The notes beneath the pieces were generated by a model, which was not told the DNA's origin, made no database searches, and saw only the letters and a list, made by a program, of their open reading frames with translations. 63,060 bases of DNA from Acanthaster planci (taxonomy: Eukaryota > Echinodermata > Asteroidea > Valvatida > Acanthasteridae): assembly GCF_001949145.1 (NCBI RefSeq), contig NW_019091442.1, positions 401,648 through 464,707 on the forward strand, written 5' to 3'. The position numbers and the translations under genes were made by a program. Below are positions 38,311 through 50,163 of this stretch, piece after piece (position 1 is the first letter of the stretch; every line of letters starts with the position of its first letter).

Positions 38311-38563
38311 AGCGTTTTCAAAACAAGTGGAGTCGGCTGACACTTCGGTTTCGCTCGTTCCAGTCAGAGCATAAACATGTGATTTCGAACGCTGCTTCAA
38401 AATGGCTATTCTATGTGAGTTTTGAAACGAGTGGACTCAGTTAGGACCTTGGTTTTGCTGGTTCCAGCCATTTTGAAGAAGCGATCGAAACCACCTGTTC
38501 AAATTCTGACTGGAACCTGCGAAACTGAAGTCTAACCGAATCCACTCGTTTCAAAAACGCTTG
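38311..38563. mobile_element. Palindromic MITE-like element with nested third half
   Basis: The left arm 38311-38408 pairs with the inverted right arm 38466-38563. Shared blocks include gcgttttc-aaac-agtgga, gttccagtcaga and gcttcaaaatggc. The spacer holds another half copy in left-arm orientation (about 38410-38465, ttttgaaacgagtggactca). It has no coding potential. Confidence 0.7.
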
Positions 38564-38599
38564 AGGTCTCCCCTGGATGACATCACAGCAACAGCACCT

Positions 38600-39127
38600 T
38601 GAGTTGTCCAGTGAAACATGGATAATTTGAGTATTTAAAAAAAATGCACTTTTGAACTTATTTAACCAATTATAATGTAAATGAGTTTTTTATACCATGA
38701 CAAAGAGTACATAGTTGCCGAAAAATTGTGTGTCTAAAAAAAAATTCATTGCAGTTACATTTTAACTGAATTAGTTTCGACACATGGTGAAGTAAAATGA
38801 AATGAATTTCTTTTTTGGTTATTTTTGCAACTTTAATTTGGTTTAGTCTTTGTGAAAATCGCAATTCATAGTCAGCGCTTTTTGATCAGCTTCAACTCTG
38901 ACGTTTCCATCACGTATATCAAGTACTTTTGCCATACAGTTATTTTTATATCTGTATACTTTTTATATGGACACCCTGTAGAACAAGACTTCTCTTCGCT
39001 AGAATCAAGGAATGCAATATAATAGAAATGACATACATCTTGAAAATATAATAGAGGTTAGACATCAGTAGGAGCATTAGCAAAGATGGTGAACAACCAA
39101 GCAAGGAAATTAATAAAGTACCGTAAA
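38600..39127. other. Non-coding DNA, no gene seen
   Basis: AT-rich sequence with no recognisable exon. Confidence 0.5.
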
Positions 39128-39660
39128 CCGGGGTAACTTTGGCACCCTGGGGTAACTTTTGGCACAAGGCACACCGTTTGGTTGTAATCGTTATGCATTC
39201 GCAACACGCTACATGAATAAGATTCTATATATGAGATTCCCTAAAATGTGTCTGTGAAAGTAATTTTATACACTCGGAAGCTTAAAACTTTGTTATAAGC
39301 TTTTTATTTTTATTTTTTAAAATTCCAGCAACCTGCCAAAGTTTCCCCATACCACAGGGTAACTTTGGTAGCACTTAATTAAGCTCTAACAATCAAAAGA
39401 TGTGAATGGATGTGTGGTACTACTGAATTAGACTTAAGGCTTCATATGACAAAAATGTCCAATCAACAAAGAAAAATATTTCTGTTTTTGGAAAAGCTAA
39501 AATGAGACATAATTGTCAGATATAATCAGATATAATTTTTATCAAGTGGCGAATACTCTTTCGTTGACAGTCATATCAATGGTCAGTCCTGATACAAGCA
39601 GTAGTGTAACCGAGAAGGGTGTATGTCCCCCTTGTCATAAGCCCAAGTTACCCCACCTTG
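39128..39660. repeat. Repeat with recurring ggggtaactttgg word
   Basis: The word or close variants occur near 39130, 39150, 39335 and 39356, and inverted (aagttacccc) near 39645. It is preceded by accgtaaaccggggtaac. It is probably a degenerate dispersed repeat. Confidence 0.5.
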
Positions 39661-41206
39661 AAACTTATAGGAATCATGGAAAATACTAGTATTTTAAGAA
39701 AATATTGGGACTTACTCCACCCTTGACATCCATCGCTCTTCCCTACTCATTACTCCACAATGACACCCTGGCTACGCCACGTGTACCCTTCCGTTTTCAC
39801 ATTCACATTGCTGGACGAGGGATTTGAATATGACCATCTCAACACATAAACAGGTGCAAAAAGTGATCCAAGTTGTGACATCACGGTACAAATTTATCTA
39901 TACATTATCAACACACAACGGTTTGGAAGCATCATGTGGGGAAATTTCGTCTGGAAGAAATAAAAGAACAATTTCCTTTTTTTTTTAAATTGAAACATAA
40001 TTTGATTATGTTTTGTGCCAAAATACAAGACTGAAATATGTTCTCAATCTATTTAAGCCGAATGCTGGTCTGCCAGTTCCTGTTTCGTTCCTGTTTTCTT
40101 CACAGAAACCTGTTTTCCCTCACACTGTTTTCTTTCTATTTTTTCTTGATTTGAAATTTTTCTTCAAACCCTCATACCCTGTTTACTCAACCTTTTCTCT
40201 GAGGTCTCATTACAAGGGTTTGGTTTAAATTTTAGACTTGGAAATGAATTGGAAAAGACCAATACCCTCAAATAATGTATTGTAGTTCAGCGTAATTTTT
40301 CCTCATATTTGGGAACTAGTATTTGGGAAATTTATATTCAGATTGCAATTACTTGAATCAATATTTCCAGTTTGTACAAGAAAATAAAATAAATGAAAGA
40401 GATAGTACGCACCCTTTAAGCGTGATTGAGAAAAACAATGAATTTGCCTCGATTAACATGCAAATGTTTTTAATTTTCCTCCTAAAATAGTTTGTAAGGG
40501 GGTCAGGTTTTACCTACTGACCCCTATTCATGCATTTTTAATTACAGATAATGCAGTAATAATGCATCATTGTTCACACGGCAAAACTATAGAAATTTAA
40601 AAGTGCAACCGAATTTGACTTCTCCATCCTAAAAGCTATATAATATCAACAAAGTTTGCTTACTTTTCAGCACTTGTATATGGCCTAGTATATTCCAGGA
40701 GAATCATCAGTTTTAGTTGATCACCTGTTTCGGTTTACAGTTTAGTCACAACAAGCCCCCTAGATTCATTGAACACGCACTGCGCAATCAGGTATACCTG
40801 CTCTGGGTTGTTGTTTTCAATTGATCTAGATTTACACAACTGCGTGACTCCACTCTCTGCCAAATTTTAATCACACCTTGTCCTATCTAGGATATGGTGG
40901 AATAAGAGAGTCGGGATTACCGGGCCTCATTTTCTGTGCGCTTCACGGCCACCTGCTTAGGGCTGCCTTTCCATAACTCTACGGTTGTTTGGTTCTTTCT
41001 GTATCCTTACTATCGTTTGGACGCGTTTCATTCCTATTCAGTTTCAATCGCCTTGTTATATCGTCGGTCATTATGATATTGAATGGAAAGGGAGTTTAAC
41101 TTATTTATTTGGGAACCTGATAATCAAAATGAAGAAGTGGAAAAACCTCATTATAAATTAATGTAATTTACGCTGATTGATAATGTAAAACATAGGTGTT
41201 ATTAAC
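39661..41206. other. Non-coding DNA, no gene seen
   Basis: AT-rich sequence with no recognisable exon. There is a ggctacgccac word near 39771. Confidence 0.5.
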
Positions 41207-41640
41207 ACCTATAACCTATATTCCTTCACCTGTTCTATAACCTGTACTCCTATAACCTATATTCCTTCACCTGTTCTATAANNNNNNNNNNNNNNNNNNN
41301 NNNNNNNNNNNNNNNNNNNNNNNNNNNNNNNNNNNNNNNNNNNNNNNNNNNNNNNNNNNNNNNNNNNNNNNNNNNNNNNNNNNNNNNNNNNNNNNNNNNN
41401 NNNNNNNNNNNNNNNNNNNNNNNNNNNNNNNNNNNNNNNNNNNNNNNNNNNNNNNNNNNNNNNNNNNNNNNNNNNNNNNNNNNNNNNNNNNNNNNNNNNN
41501 NNNNNNNNNNNNNNNNNNNNNNNNNNNNNNNNNNNNNNNNNNNNNNNNNNNNNNNNNNNNNNNNNNNNNNNNNNNNNNNNNNNNNNNNNNNNNNNCCTGT
41601 ACTCCTATAACCTATATTCCTTCACCTGTTCTATATTCTT
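41207..41640. repeat. 41-base minisatellite spanning an assembly gap
   Basis: The unit cctataacctatattccttc plus acctgttctataacctgtact is repeated on both sides of the run of N (41207-41281 and 41596-41640). The array therefore most likely fills the gap, and its true length is unknown. Confidence 0.85.
41282..41595. other. Assembly gap (314 N)
   Basis: A run of N. The minisatellite on both borders explains why assembly failed here. Confidence 1.
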
Positions 41641-44600
41641 TGTACAATAGGCCTACATTAATCTTATCCTATCCCAGTTATGGAATCTTAGCTTGGGGAG
41701 CTTCATCAGGTATAGACTCTTACTTTTACAAAAACGGGCCCTTTTGATAGTTACTTTTCACTGATCACAATACTCATACTGACCCATAATTTTTCAACAC
41801 TAAGACATTGTAAGTAATCGATAGTTATCGCCATCAGCCAGGGTTCTTTATGTATCAATCCATTTCTTGGACTTTACCATCCGCTATCAATTCTTTTTTT
41901 TTTTAGAATGCTGATGTTCTCAGCTATTTTACTCGACAAACCTCCCATTTCCGTCTTGCTCAGATACGCACTTCTCTTGCCAAAAAAGCTATGAACTTTG
42001 AGGGCCCCAGGTTATGAAATTCTTTTACTAACTCCTTGAAGCATAAAAAATTTGTCTGCCCTCAAACGTAACCTAACAGTGATTTTAAATTAATGAACAG
42101 TAACTCTAATTTGTTCTGCTGTGTACGGGTTTGCAATGTTAATCTGTTTATTGTTTTGTGTAGGTTTATATAACTCAGTGACGGGGCCCATGCCTACAAG
42201 CATTGCTTTATTAATGAATCCCTCTTCAGTGTCCTCATATCTGTTAATACTTTTTTTAATCCGAGGATGTTTTGTGTGGAAGCTGAAGGAATAAATGAAC
42301 GGATCTGATACTTTGTGCATAAATGTTTTAAGTCACATTCTAAATAATAGCAATGAGACGTGGAACTTTCATTACATTATGACGTAATTAATAATAGACA
42401 TTATATATTTTTAACTATTCACAAACAGCAAACTCATTCCCTGGAAAAGCGATAGTTCATAAAGCTGTATACGCAGCCATTTTTTAGTGATATCCCTCTA
42501 GTTTCTCCAGCATAGGACCATTTTCAACAGAAACTGTGATCAGTTCGGCCCTCAAATGGAAGCTCCTGCAAGCCAAAGAGTTGATCCTGGCCCATAATTG
42601 CACAATCCCACATTTTTGGCCAAACAATCTCCTCTTTTCAAAAGAAACTGTGGGGGCACTTTTCATGCTAATGAGCTCGCGGCAGAAATAATCACTTCAG
42701 TTAACGTGTTGCACTCTTTAAGGTGGTGTGTTCATAAAATTAATGTGCAGTTCGTAAATTACGTTTGGTATTTCATCGTGTAAACCTGAGTGTAGTACCA
42801 TGGTAACATTATACATGTGTTCGAGGCCCTGGAAGTGTCATCCGACTTTTTGAGGTCCTGACATGTTTGATTGCACATGGTGACATACCACATGGAAAAT
42901 TTGTCATTCTGCGGAAATTTATCATATAATGACAATATTATGAATAGGAAAACATGCATATGGTGCCAAAGGGACTCCGCATGACGCACGTGGTATTAAT
43001 GCAAGACGGCAAAGGGACTCAAAGGTAGGGTCATTCCTGAAAGTAGGATGTCGTTTAATATCTGGTGATGTCGCCATCTAATTTTAAAGGATGCCATCAA
43101 CCTGTGATAGATAAGTGTCTATTTTCAGAATGTCGACATCGTGCCTAGAATATGCAATCCTGAGTTATAAGGACGTCAGTATCTCAACGCGTCGGATGGC
43201 ACTTCTAAAACTCCGTAGTAGCTAGAAATTCATAACCTCAGATAGAGATGAAGACTTGGGGAACCGCAGTTATCTTCAGCTAGTTAAAATCGTCAATTTC
43301 CGCCTCACCTACTTGCTTTAACAGACTTTTATTGGTCAGGATGCATGTGCATAACCGTCTTACAAACCGAATGCAATGATACCCATCAAAGGAATACGAC
43401 ACGCAACCGACAATGCTATTTTTTTCCCTTCAAATTATTAAACCATTTGGAATGACATGATCAAGTGCCCAGGGTGTCAAAGATAATTTCAAGCACGCTT
43501 CAGATGATTCGTTATTTTACCCTCAAACACATCAGTATACATCTTGTACGTTTTCTTTCCAGCGTTGGTAGGCAACGGTAGTTAATTCTTTTTTCTCTCT
43601 TCCTTTTTAGCTGACTTCCTTTTACTTTCACTGCCAAGGGGGAATGCAGTAATGAACAAAACGATGCAATATCTTGTCTGCGTCTAACAAGCAATCAAAA
43701 CCATTTTCACTGCATGATTTGCAATTACAACAAAATTTTTTGACTCAATCTTTGGATTAACCTTCATCTTGAAGAGATCATACACCGATAAAGTACAGCT
43801 AGTCTCCATTATCCACAAAGTCAAGTCTGACTTTCTTCCATCGATGAACTCGCAGGCTTAGTAACATACAATTCCCTTGGAGCCAGTTTTTAGTTTATTG
43901 TAATCAATGCTTCTAGCAGTATGTATTATCCAAGCGCGCTCTACTGCACACACAAGCACCACAGTAGTTTTTGTTGTTCATTCATATAGATTTGTGTTTC
44001 AGTCTCAATTCATACAAGTATGCTTCAGGCACATGCAATTCATGCAACAGATTTTAAAATCATGTGATCTTTACCCAACATACCTTGGCCATATAGAGCT
44101 ACGTAGTACTTAACACTCCGACTTTAATGGCACTTGATAATCATCGACAATAATTTTGAGCATGAAAGGCGTTCTGCTCAATTTAAAATTAAATTTGAAA
44201 ATCGAAATTGAATCCGCAAGAACAAGTACACCGTAGAAATACATCGAACCGGCTTAGTGGTGAGGGGCAAGGGATATTATGGATATACACTGCAACGCAA
44301 GATGGTGAGACACGAAAGGATGACGGAAGGGGCAATGTTCAGGTATGAAAATCTGCGAGATTTGAAGGACAGTGCGAGGGGGGAGAGTACAATTAGTTTG
44401 AATAGTTTTAGTGCATTTTTGAGGCTATGGCTCCAATTTCAAATGAGACACTGTCTGTAATATTACTTTCAAAATTGCCTATATAGGCTTGAGATATCTG
44501 CAGGTTGATCTGCCCCTTGTAATCCTTTTAGATAAGTGGCTCACGCTTTGATTTCTTTGAACAGAATTTCAAGTAATGAGCTAGTACCGACATTTTGTAG

Positions 44601-46333
44601 CCACCTGTTGTTGGCAATGGCAAAGTTTTCTCCCCTTTAACTAGGCACAGGAAACTCGGTTCTCGGCTTCAATAACGCTTACCTCTTTAATTAATGATGT
44701 ACTTTGCAATGAAATTTGACATGACATAGTCGGCAAACCCAATCATTTAACTAACAACATGAGATCATTCCCTTGGACTGCGATCTCATTTTGTCCAGGC
44801 GTGCGCAATTGACTCTTTCTTCGAACTATATTTGTCACATCCGGCGTCCTCCTATAGCGCTGGTTCTCCCAAATGAACAAAGTAACCGTTCGTGGTGGGA
44901 GAGCTGGACTCACCCACGAAAGATGTATCTTTGATCAACTAGCGTAATTGGATATTACGGAAGAAACTACTAATCGAGAGCGAGACGTGATCGTGACACT
45001 AAAACGCTGCTCAACAGCTAACCCAGCAGTCCATCTTTTTTTTTTCAAAATTCGTGGCTAAAAAAAGGTTCTTAATATCTTGCTTAGAAAAACCATTATC
45101 TTCACTTGAAGGTTTTAATCACTCGTGATGGACCTACATAGTGCTTTGGTTGAGTAGGGGAAGTAAATGGATTTGGGATTCTTTTGGTAGTACAATTGCT
45201 TTTCCTCGTGGTTTGTGTCGTCTTGTGCACGTACTGTTGCAGCGTTTGGGCGGAAACTGGCAAAGTGTGGGGCTGTGGTAAGCGAGTCATTGATTTCCCC
45301 TCCCATTTTCATGCATCTCAGTACCAAATGTTGGCAAATTGGTGTCCGAGGTCGGAGTGTCGGCCTCGGAGTTGATTAGCATTGTGCAATGAAACTGTTT
45401 TTGACTTGATCGGTCGCTGCACTTTCTGTCATACATTTTGTGCCAGGGTGAGTCAAACGGACTTAAAGCAGGATTTCTCCTGAACTAGCTCCTAAGATTG
45501 TATAAGATCGGTTGTAGATATAACTTTTACATTGAAGATAGCCACTTCAATTATTGGGACTTTTTCCTACAAATTAAAAAAAAGAAACCCGATAATCAAA
45601 TGAAACGGAACAAATATTAGTTATGAGAATTCTTGTCCTTAAGAAATAAGTAACAGTAAAAGTGTCTGTAAGGAGTATCCTAATGTCACGGCATTTAATT
45701 ATTTGTGTTCCAAACGCGCGTTTCATAAACTGTTGCGAAACGCTTACACCGTGCTGTCTCGGCATGCCATCGCTTCCATTCCATTACCTTTGTAAACACT
45801 CCGGCGTCGCGTCGCGCTGTCAACCGTCGTGTCGTACCTTTGTTTTGTCCTTTCCATCTTGCGTTTACTTCTGTCTGATCGTTGCTACAGGCCTCGCCCC
45901 TCGCGCAGCACCGCTTTCCGCTGTGTTAAGACGCCTTTCCATATGTACATTTTGGGTGCGTTACGTACACGATGAATTCATGCGCTTCACTTTCACGGAC
46001 ACAAAAAATAGAGTCCATTAACACAAAACATTATGTGCGCTGCGTTCGGCCGTCAAAATCTCCCCGGGAGCGATTCTGATGGATACACAACGCTTGGCGC
46101 AAGTGTTGACGCGCATATGGAAAGGCACCTTTATGCGTTGCATCGTTCCGTCGTGCTTTGCGCGCGTCGTGTTTCGCATCGTACAGTCGGCCTTGCTGTG
46201 ACCTCCTAGCCCAGTTGGATCTCATTGCATATGTAATAATCATTAAAAGCAGATGAAATTGCATCTGGGGCTGGTAATATTGACGTCACTGTGAATGAAA
46301 ACATGAGGCGGCGTATGATGTACTCAGTCTATC
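41641..46333. other. Non-coding DNA, no firm gene
   Basis: Mostly AT-rich, becoming CpG-rich between about 45770 and 46260. One tiny exon candidate at 45243-45277 is discussed under findings. No other coding signal was recognised. Confidence 0.45.
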
Positions 46334-46668
46334 CACAGACATATAAAACGCATAGACCACCAGATCCAGGAGCATTTCGTGATTTGCGCAGCGCCTGACT
46401 AAAAACAAGACTGTAGGCAAGTCCAACCCTCGACACAGGGAATTTACTCATAATTGATAAAGTCCAGCCCCACAATTCTATGAAGCCGTTTTTTGATTGT
46501 GAAAAATGCTGTATTTACTTAATCTGGCCCATCTAGATTCAAAATGGTGCGTTTGCAAAATTAATTCGTCAATTGTTTGCCCATACTTTTCAGAATCGAG
46601 TTTATTAACGCTAGTCTGGCGGTCTATACGTTATATTTGTCTGTGGTTATCCAACAGACATACAAATC

Positions 46669-46847
46669 CGTTATCCAGCCTTGAAGTGCTACCTCACCGG
46701 CGAAAGAAAGACAGATGGAACGAAATTTTCCAACCGGGTTCTTGCACGCTTCGGCGTGCACGCGAAGACCATACATTCCAAAATTACTTTCGTTGCACCT
46801 ACTCAGCGTGCCCGCGTCAAACACGCATAAACTTGGACGCGTATATG
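46669..46847. repeat. Dispersed CpG-rich repeat, copy 2
   Basis: Aligns with 6050-6228 in the same orientation, including ccttgaagtgct, cctcaccggcga, gaaagacag, acacgcgaagaccata and the closing taaactt-cgcgta. Confidence 0.65.
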
Positions 46848-47071
46848 GTAAGTTGGTACCAAAGGACTGTCAACAGACTAATCCGATTAGACGCCATAAC
46901 TGCAGTGGTACCGCACTCAAACGCACATTCTTTAGCTTGACGCGCGCGTGCATTTCGCAAATCATAAAACCCTGTTGGTCGAAGAGGCAGGTAACGCACG
47001 CGTACCACCTGTCAACGAGCGTTGTGCCACCGCAGTAATGGTTTCTAATTTTGATGGGCGAATTACACTAT

Positions 47072-47244
47072 ACGGGTGATCGATTCACAATAGCGTACCT
47101 CCAAGAGTTTGTAACTCGTTGGCCAATCACATTGCGCAAAATCAGTCCACCCTTTCCAAACATGCACCGGGTCTACAGATTTCGCGCACTGTAATTGGCC
47201 AACGCTTGCAAGCTCTTGGAGACGTGCTATTTTGAAACGCCCGT
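47072..47244. mobile_element. Small palindromic MITE-like repeat, copy 2
   Basis: Begins acgggtgatcgattcacaatag and ends ctattttgaaacgcccgt. The core has ggccaatcaca and aattggccaacg. It matches 5551-5672 and is longer by internal insertions. Confidence 0.65.
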
Positions 47245-47337
47245 TTTCACAGACATAAACGCATAGATCACCTGTCTTGCGAATGTAACCGTGATTTTGA
47301 AAAGTATGGGCAAATAATAAGGTTTGTAATTGACTTC

Positions 47338-49387
47338 GTCCCACTTGAGCACAAACCACTGATTGCAAGCTATCATTGACGAGCACTCAAGTTGCGCGTT
47401 AACTTTCTGTTCCATGGTTCCATGTAACTCTTTGCGCAGTGGGCATAGTTTAAACTAAAGTGACGTCACACTTAAAAACCGAATAAATTACCGAAGTGAA
47501 TACATCACGCACACAATTAGTATGTAAAAGGCATTGGCGCGAGAAACAGTGTTTTCCTGATATCGCCGCAGTGCATTCTTTTTTCGCCTTTACGCATTTT
47601 TAGAGTTTATCTTTGCAGTCATTTTGACCTCGATTTTGTGGAAATCAAAGATACCGTTCATGGCAGGGCCCATTTTCTGAGAGAGGTCTGCTGTGCTCAA
47701 TGCACGCAGGCTGGCACGCTTGTTGCTTTGAACTTCAAATGATCGTAACAACACTGTCATGTTTGATTGAGTTCAAACTTCACATTTGTAATGATAAGGA
47801 GTGTCTTTACATGCATGCTAAAGTTCAAAGAATCAAGCTGGCACAGCCAAGTTCTTTGGGGTGGAATCCCCCCCCCCCCACGGCTGTGAAACCAGCTCTT
47901 TTAGGGTTAGAGTTCTTGCCACAGTCTCCACGGAACTACTACCAATATAAAATAAAATATTCAGTTCGTCAAACATATCGAACGACGAAAAGAAGCACAA
48001 ACTCAACCACTAAACCGGAAAGAAAATATCCGTCCAAAGCGTGACCAAGCATATCCTGATTCTGTATATTGGTCAAGGCGGCAAGCCGAGGGAGCATCGG
48101 TACCTATGCCGACTCCTCCATCATATCCGTGCATGAAATTAAGTTTGGTTATCTCGTAGGTGATTTGGTCGATTTCACGACCTGCTGGTCTTCGTCGAAA
48201 CACGCGCCTCAGCGACGACTTTGTATTAAAAGGCAAGTGAAAGCCGGCCAGGGCTGCATAGATCGATAAATTAGGCATGGGGGTGCGCGTCCAGCAGTAG
48301 CGGGGTGTGTGTGACGAACTACGGACACGCTGTGTCATAGTGGGGCGTGGCGACTAGGCCTTAGTCAAGTAAAAAGCCGATCGTAAATGATGACATGATC
48401 GTCCTTGTTTGCATACACTGGAGATGACTTTACTAGAAGGCTACCTCATCCATCAAACTAATAGGTGAGTTGTCCGACGTGAAACCAAAGGTGGCGTGGC
48501 ACAGCTAAATTAATGAATAGATGAGCCGAGGGAAAATTAATGACTTGGCAATGGGGCCGTCAACTTTCATGTAACTTCCAACAAATCTGGATAAAATAAG
48601 CCGTTAATTGAACACGACAAATCCAAACACATGTCGAGTAACTTCATTGCGATATGCCCTATTTACCCGGTACCCCCACCCGCCTACATAATAAGGGAAA
48701 CGAAAGCAAAACAACTGACCACTCAAGTTGTCACCATGCATTGGCGCGGCATGGATGTGGGGTGTCACAATCCGCCACTCGATGGAACTGCTTCGTGTTT
48801 TGCTCCCATCATTTTACTGGGCATTACCTGATCACCGTTTTTCACTGGCACAGTTACCATACCGTCACTCGCCCACATACGCCAATCGCTTTTACGACGA
48901 TTAGCTACAAGATGACCACTGAGTTGCATGGTAGCAAAATGGTAGCCATCAATTTGAAATACATGAATCAGGTTTTTCCTTTACTTGACTATTTCACAGA
49001 GATTATGTTGCTGACGGATCTACCAAAAACTGGTCGTATATAGGTTTATTGGTTCTTTGGCTTAAATGCCATTGATTAATCGAATTCTTCCCAAGAGTAT
49101 TCATTCGTTTGGCATTTGTTTTTATGGAACTAGCATTTTGAATCATGTAATCTGTTAAGCTGGCCAGTGAACATGAGGATCAGATCTGGTGGAAACAGAT
49201 GCAGTGAAAATCAGCTGTTGGATTTCGGCAGGTCGCCCCTTTAGTCTGTGCGTCCGATGACCTGACGATACAATGAAGCGGTTCAAACTAGGGTTTGCTT
49301 TATACTCCAGCCTGACAGTTGATAGAACAGGACCGCGTGATGTGGCGTATGCCAAGGGAATTCTAATGTGTTTGTGGAATGGCGTTA
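47338..49387. other. Non-coding DNA, no firm gene
   Basis: Contains a run of 12 C at 47868-47879. Overlapping open frames at 47940-48340 on both strands are long for the composition, but I recognise no domain, and their splice context is poor. Confidence 0.4.
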
Positions 49388-49434
49388 GGGGCTGTCCATG
49401 AAGTACGTACTCACGAAATGCCAAAACTTTTCAG

Positions 49435-49580
49435 AACCCCCCCGGACGCATGGCGTACGCAATGGCTCCAACCCCCCCCGGACGCATGGCGTACGCAGTG
49501 GCTCCAACCCCCCCGGACGCATGGCGTACGCAGTGGCTCCAACCCCCCCCCGGACGCATGGCGTACGCAGTGGCTCCAAC
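49435..49580. repeat. Four tandem copies of a 36-base unit
   Basis: The unit is cccccggacgcatggcgtac followed by gcagtggctccaac, repeated four times with almost no divergence except in C-run length. Related single units lie near 50055-50130. The unit encodes nothing recognisable in any frame. Confidence 0.9.
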
Positions 49581-49787
49581 CCCCTCCCCCTGTGCGCATA
49601 CTCATTCCACATTTATCTTTTAATTTCTCAAGGTACCTTGTTTTAGCATCGTTAAATGTGCATAGTCAATCTATAGTCCTGTTATTCGCACGTCGCTTGC
49701 AAATTGTGAAATAAATCACCAAAGTGGTATTTATTTATTAACGGCCATGGAAAATGTTTCCTTGCTAGGTTAAAGAAAAGGTTGAAT

Positions 49788-49887
49788 AAAAACAAAACAA
49801 AAATATCCCTGGTGCCTTTCCCCCTCTTATGCACGTAGAGGGCATAAGAGGGAGAAAGGCACCAGGGATATTTTTTGTTTTGTTTTT
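49788..49887. other. Near-perfect hairpin with 45-base-pair stem
   Basis: The arm 49788-49832 pairs with 49842-49887 with one mismatch and one extra base. The 9-base loop is acgtagagg. The arms include aatatccctggtgcctttc. It sits inside the MITE-like element and could form a cruciform or, if transcribed, a long RNA hairpin. Confidence 0.85.
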
Positions 49888-50163
49888 ATGGAAGATGCGG
49901 TAATGGGCTTTGGCAAATGAGGATAAATGATGGGAAGAACGGTGGAAGATAGTGTGTTTGAATGATTTTTCGCTGCACAAAAGCTGATTCTGGTATCTAT
50001 TTGTATGAAGAAAGTGTATTGATATGATGAAGATTCATGAAAGTCAAATTTTCTGTTGCGTACGGTACGCACTGGCTTGAACGCCCCTCCCTCTGTACGC
50101 ATGGTGTACGCAACGGCACCAACGCTTCCCCCTATCACGTACGTACCTAATATGAACGGCCCC

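Larger units (their letters stand above)
46556..47337. mobile_element. Composite foldback element with about 90-base inverted ends
   Basis: 46556-46648 (read inverted: cacagacaaatataacgtatagacc, later gaaaagtatgggcaaa) matches 47246-47337 (cacagacataaacgcatagatcacc, later gaaaagtatgggcaaa). A further partial end lies at 46334-46361. Between the arms are second copies of two families first seen at 5.5-6.2 kb. No transposase frame is present. Confidence 0.65.
49388..50163. mobile_element. MITE-like element with gtacgtac-containing inverted ends
   Basis: The left end ggggctgtccatgaagtacg (49388 onward) is matched inverted at the right end (gtacgtacctaatatgaacggcccc, 50139-50163). Both sides continue into C-rich, gtacgcatgg-rich subterminal sequence. 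The interior holds a tandem array and a strong hairpin. No transposase frame was seen. Confidence 0.65.

Noticed and set aside
48003-48338. 111-codon - strand frame and overlapping + strand frames at 47.9-48.3 kb
   Set aside because: Several frames are open on both strands at once, no domain is recognised, and acceptors are poor.
49379-49714. Frames with repeated RTHGVR or PDAWRTQWLQ peptides, or a CRISPR-like array
   Set aside because: All frames arise from four tandem 36-base units with no spacers. It is a tandem repeat in an animal genome.
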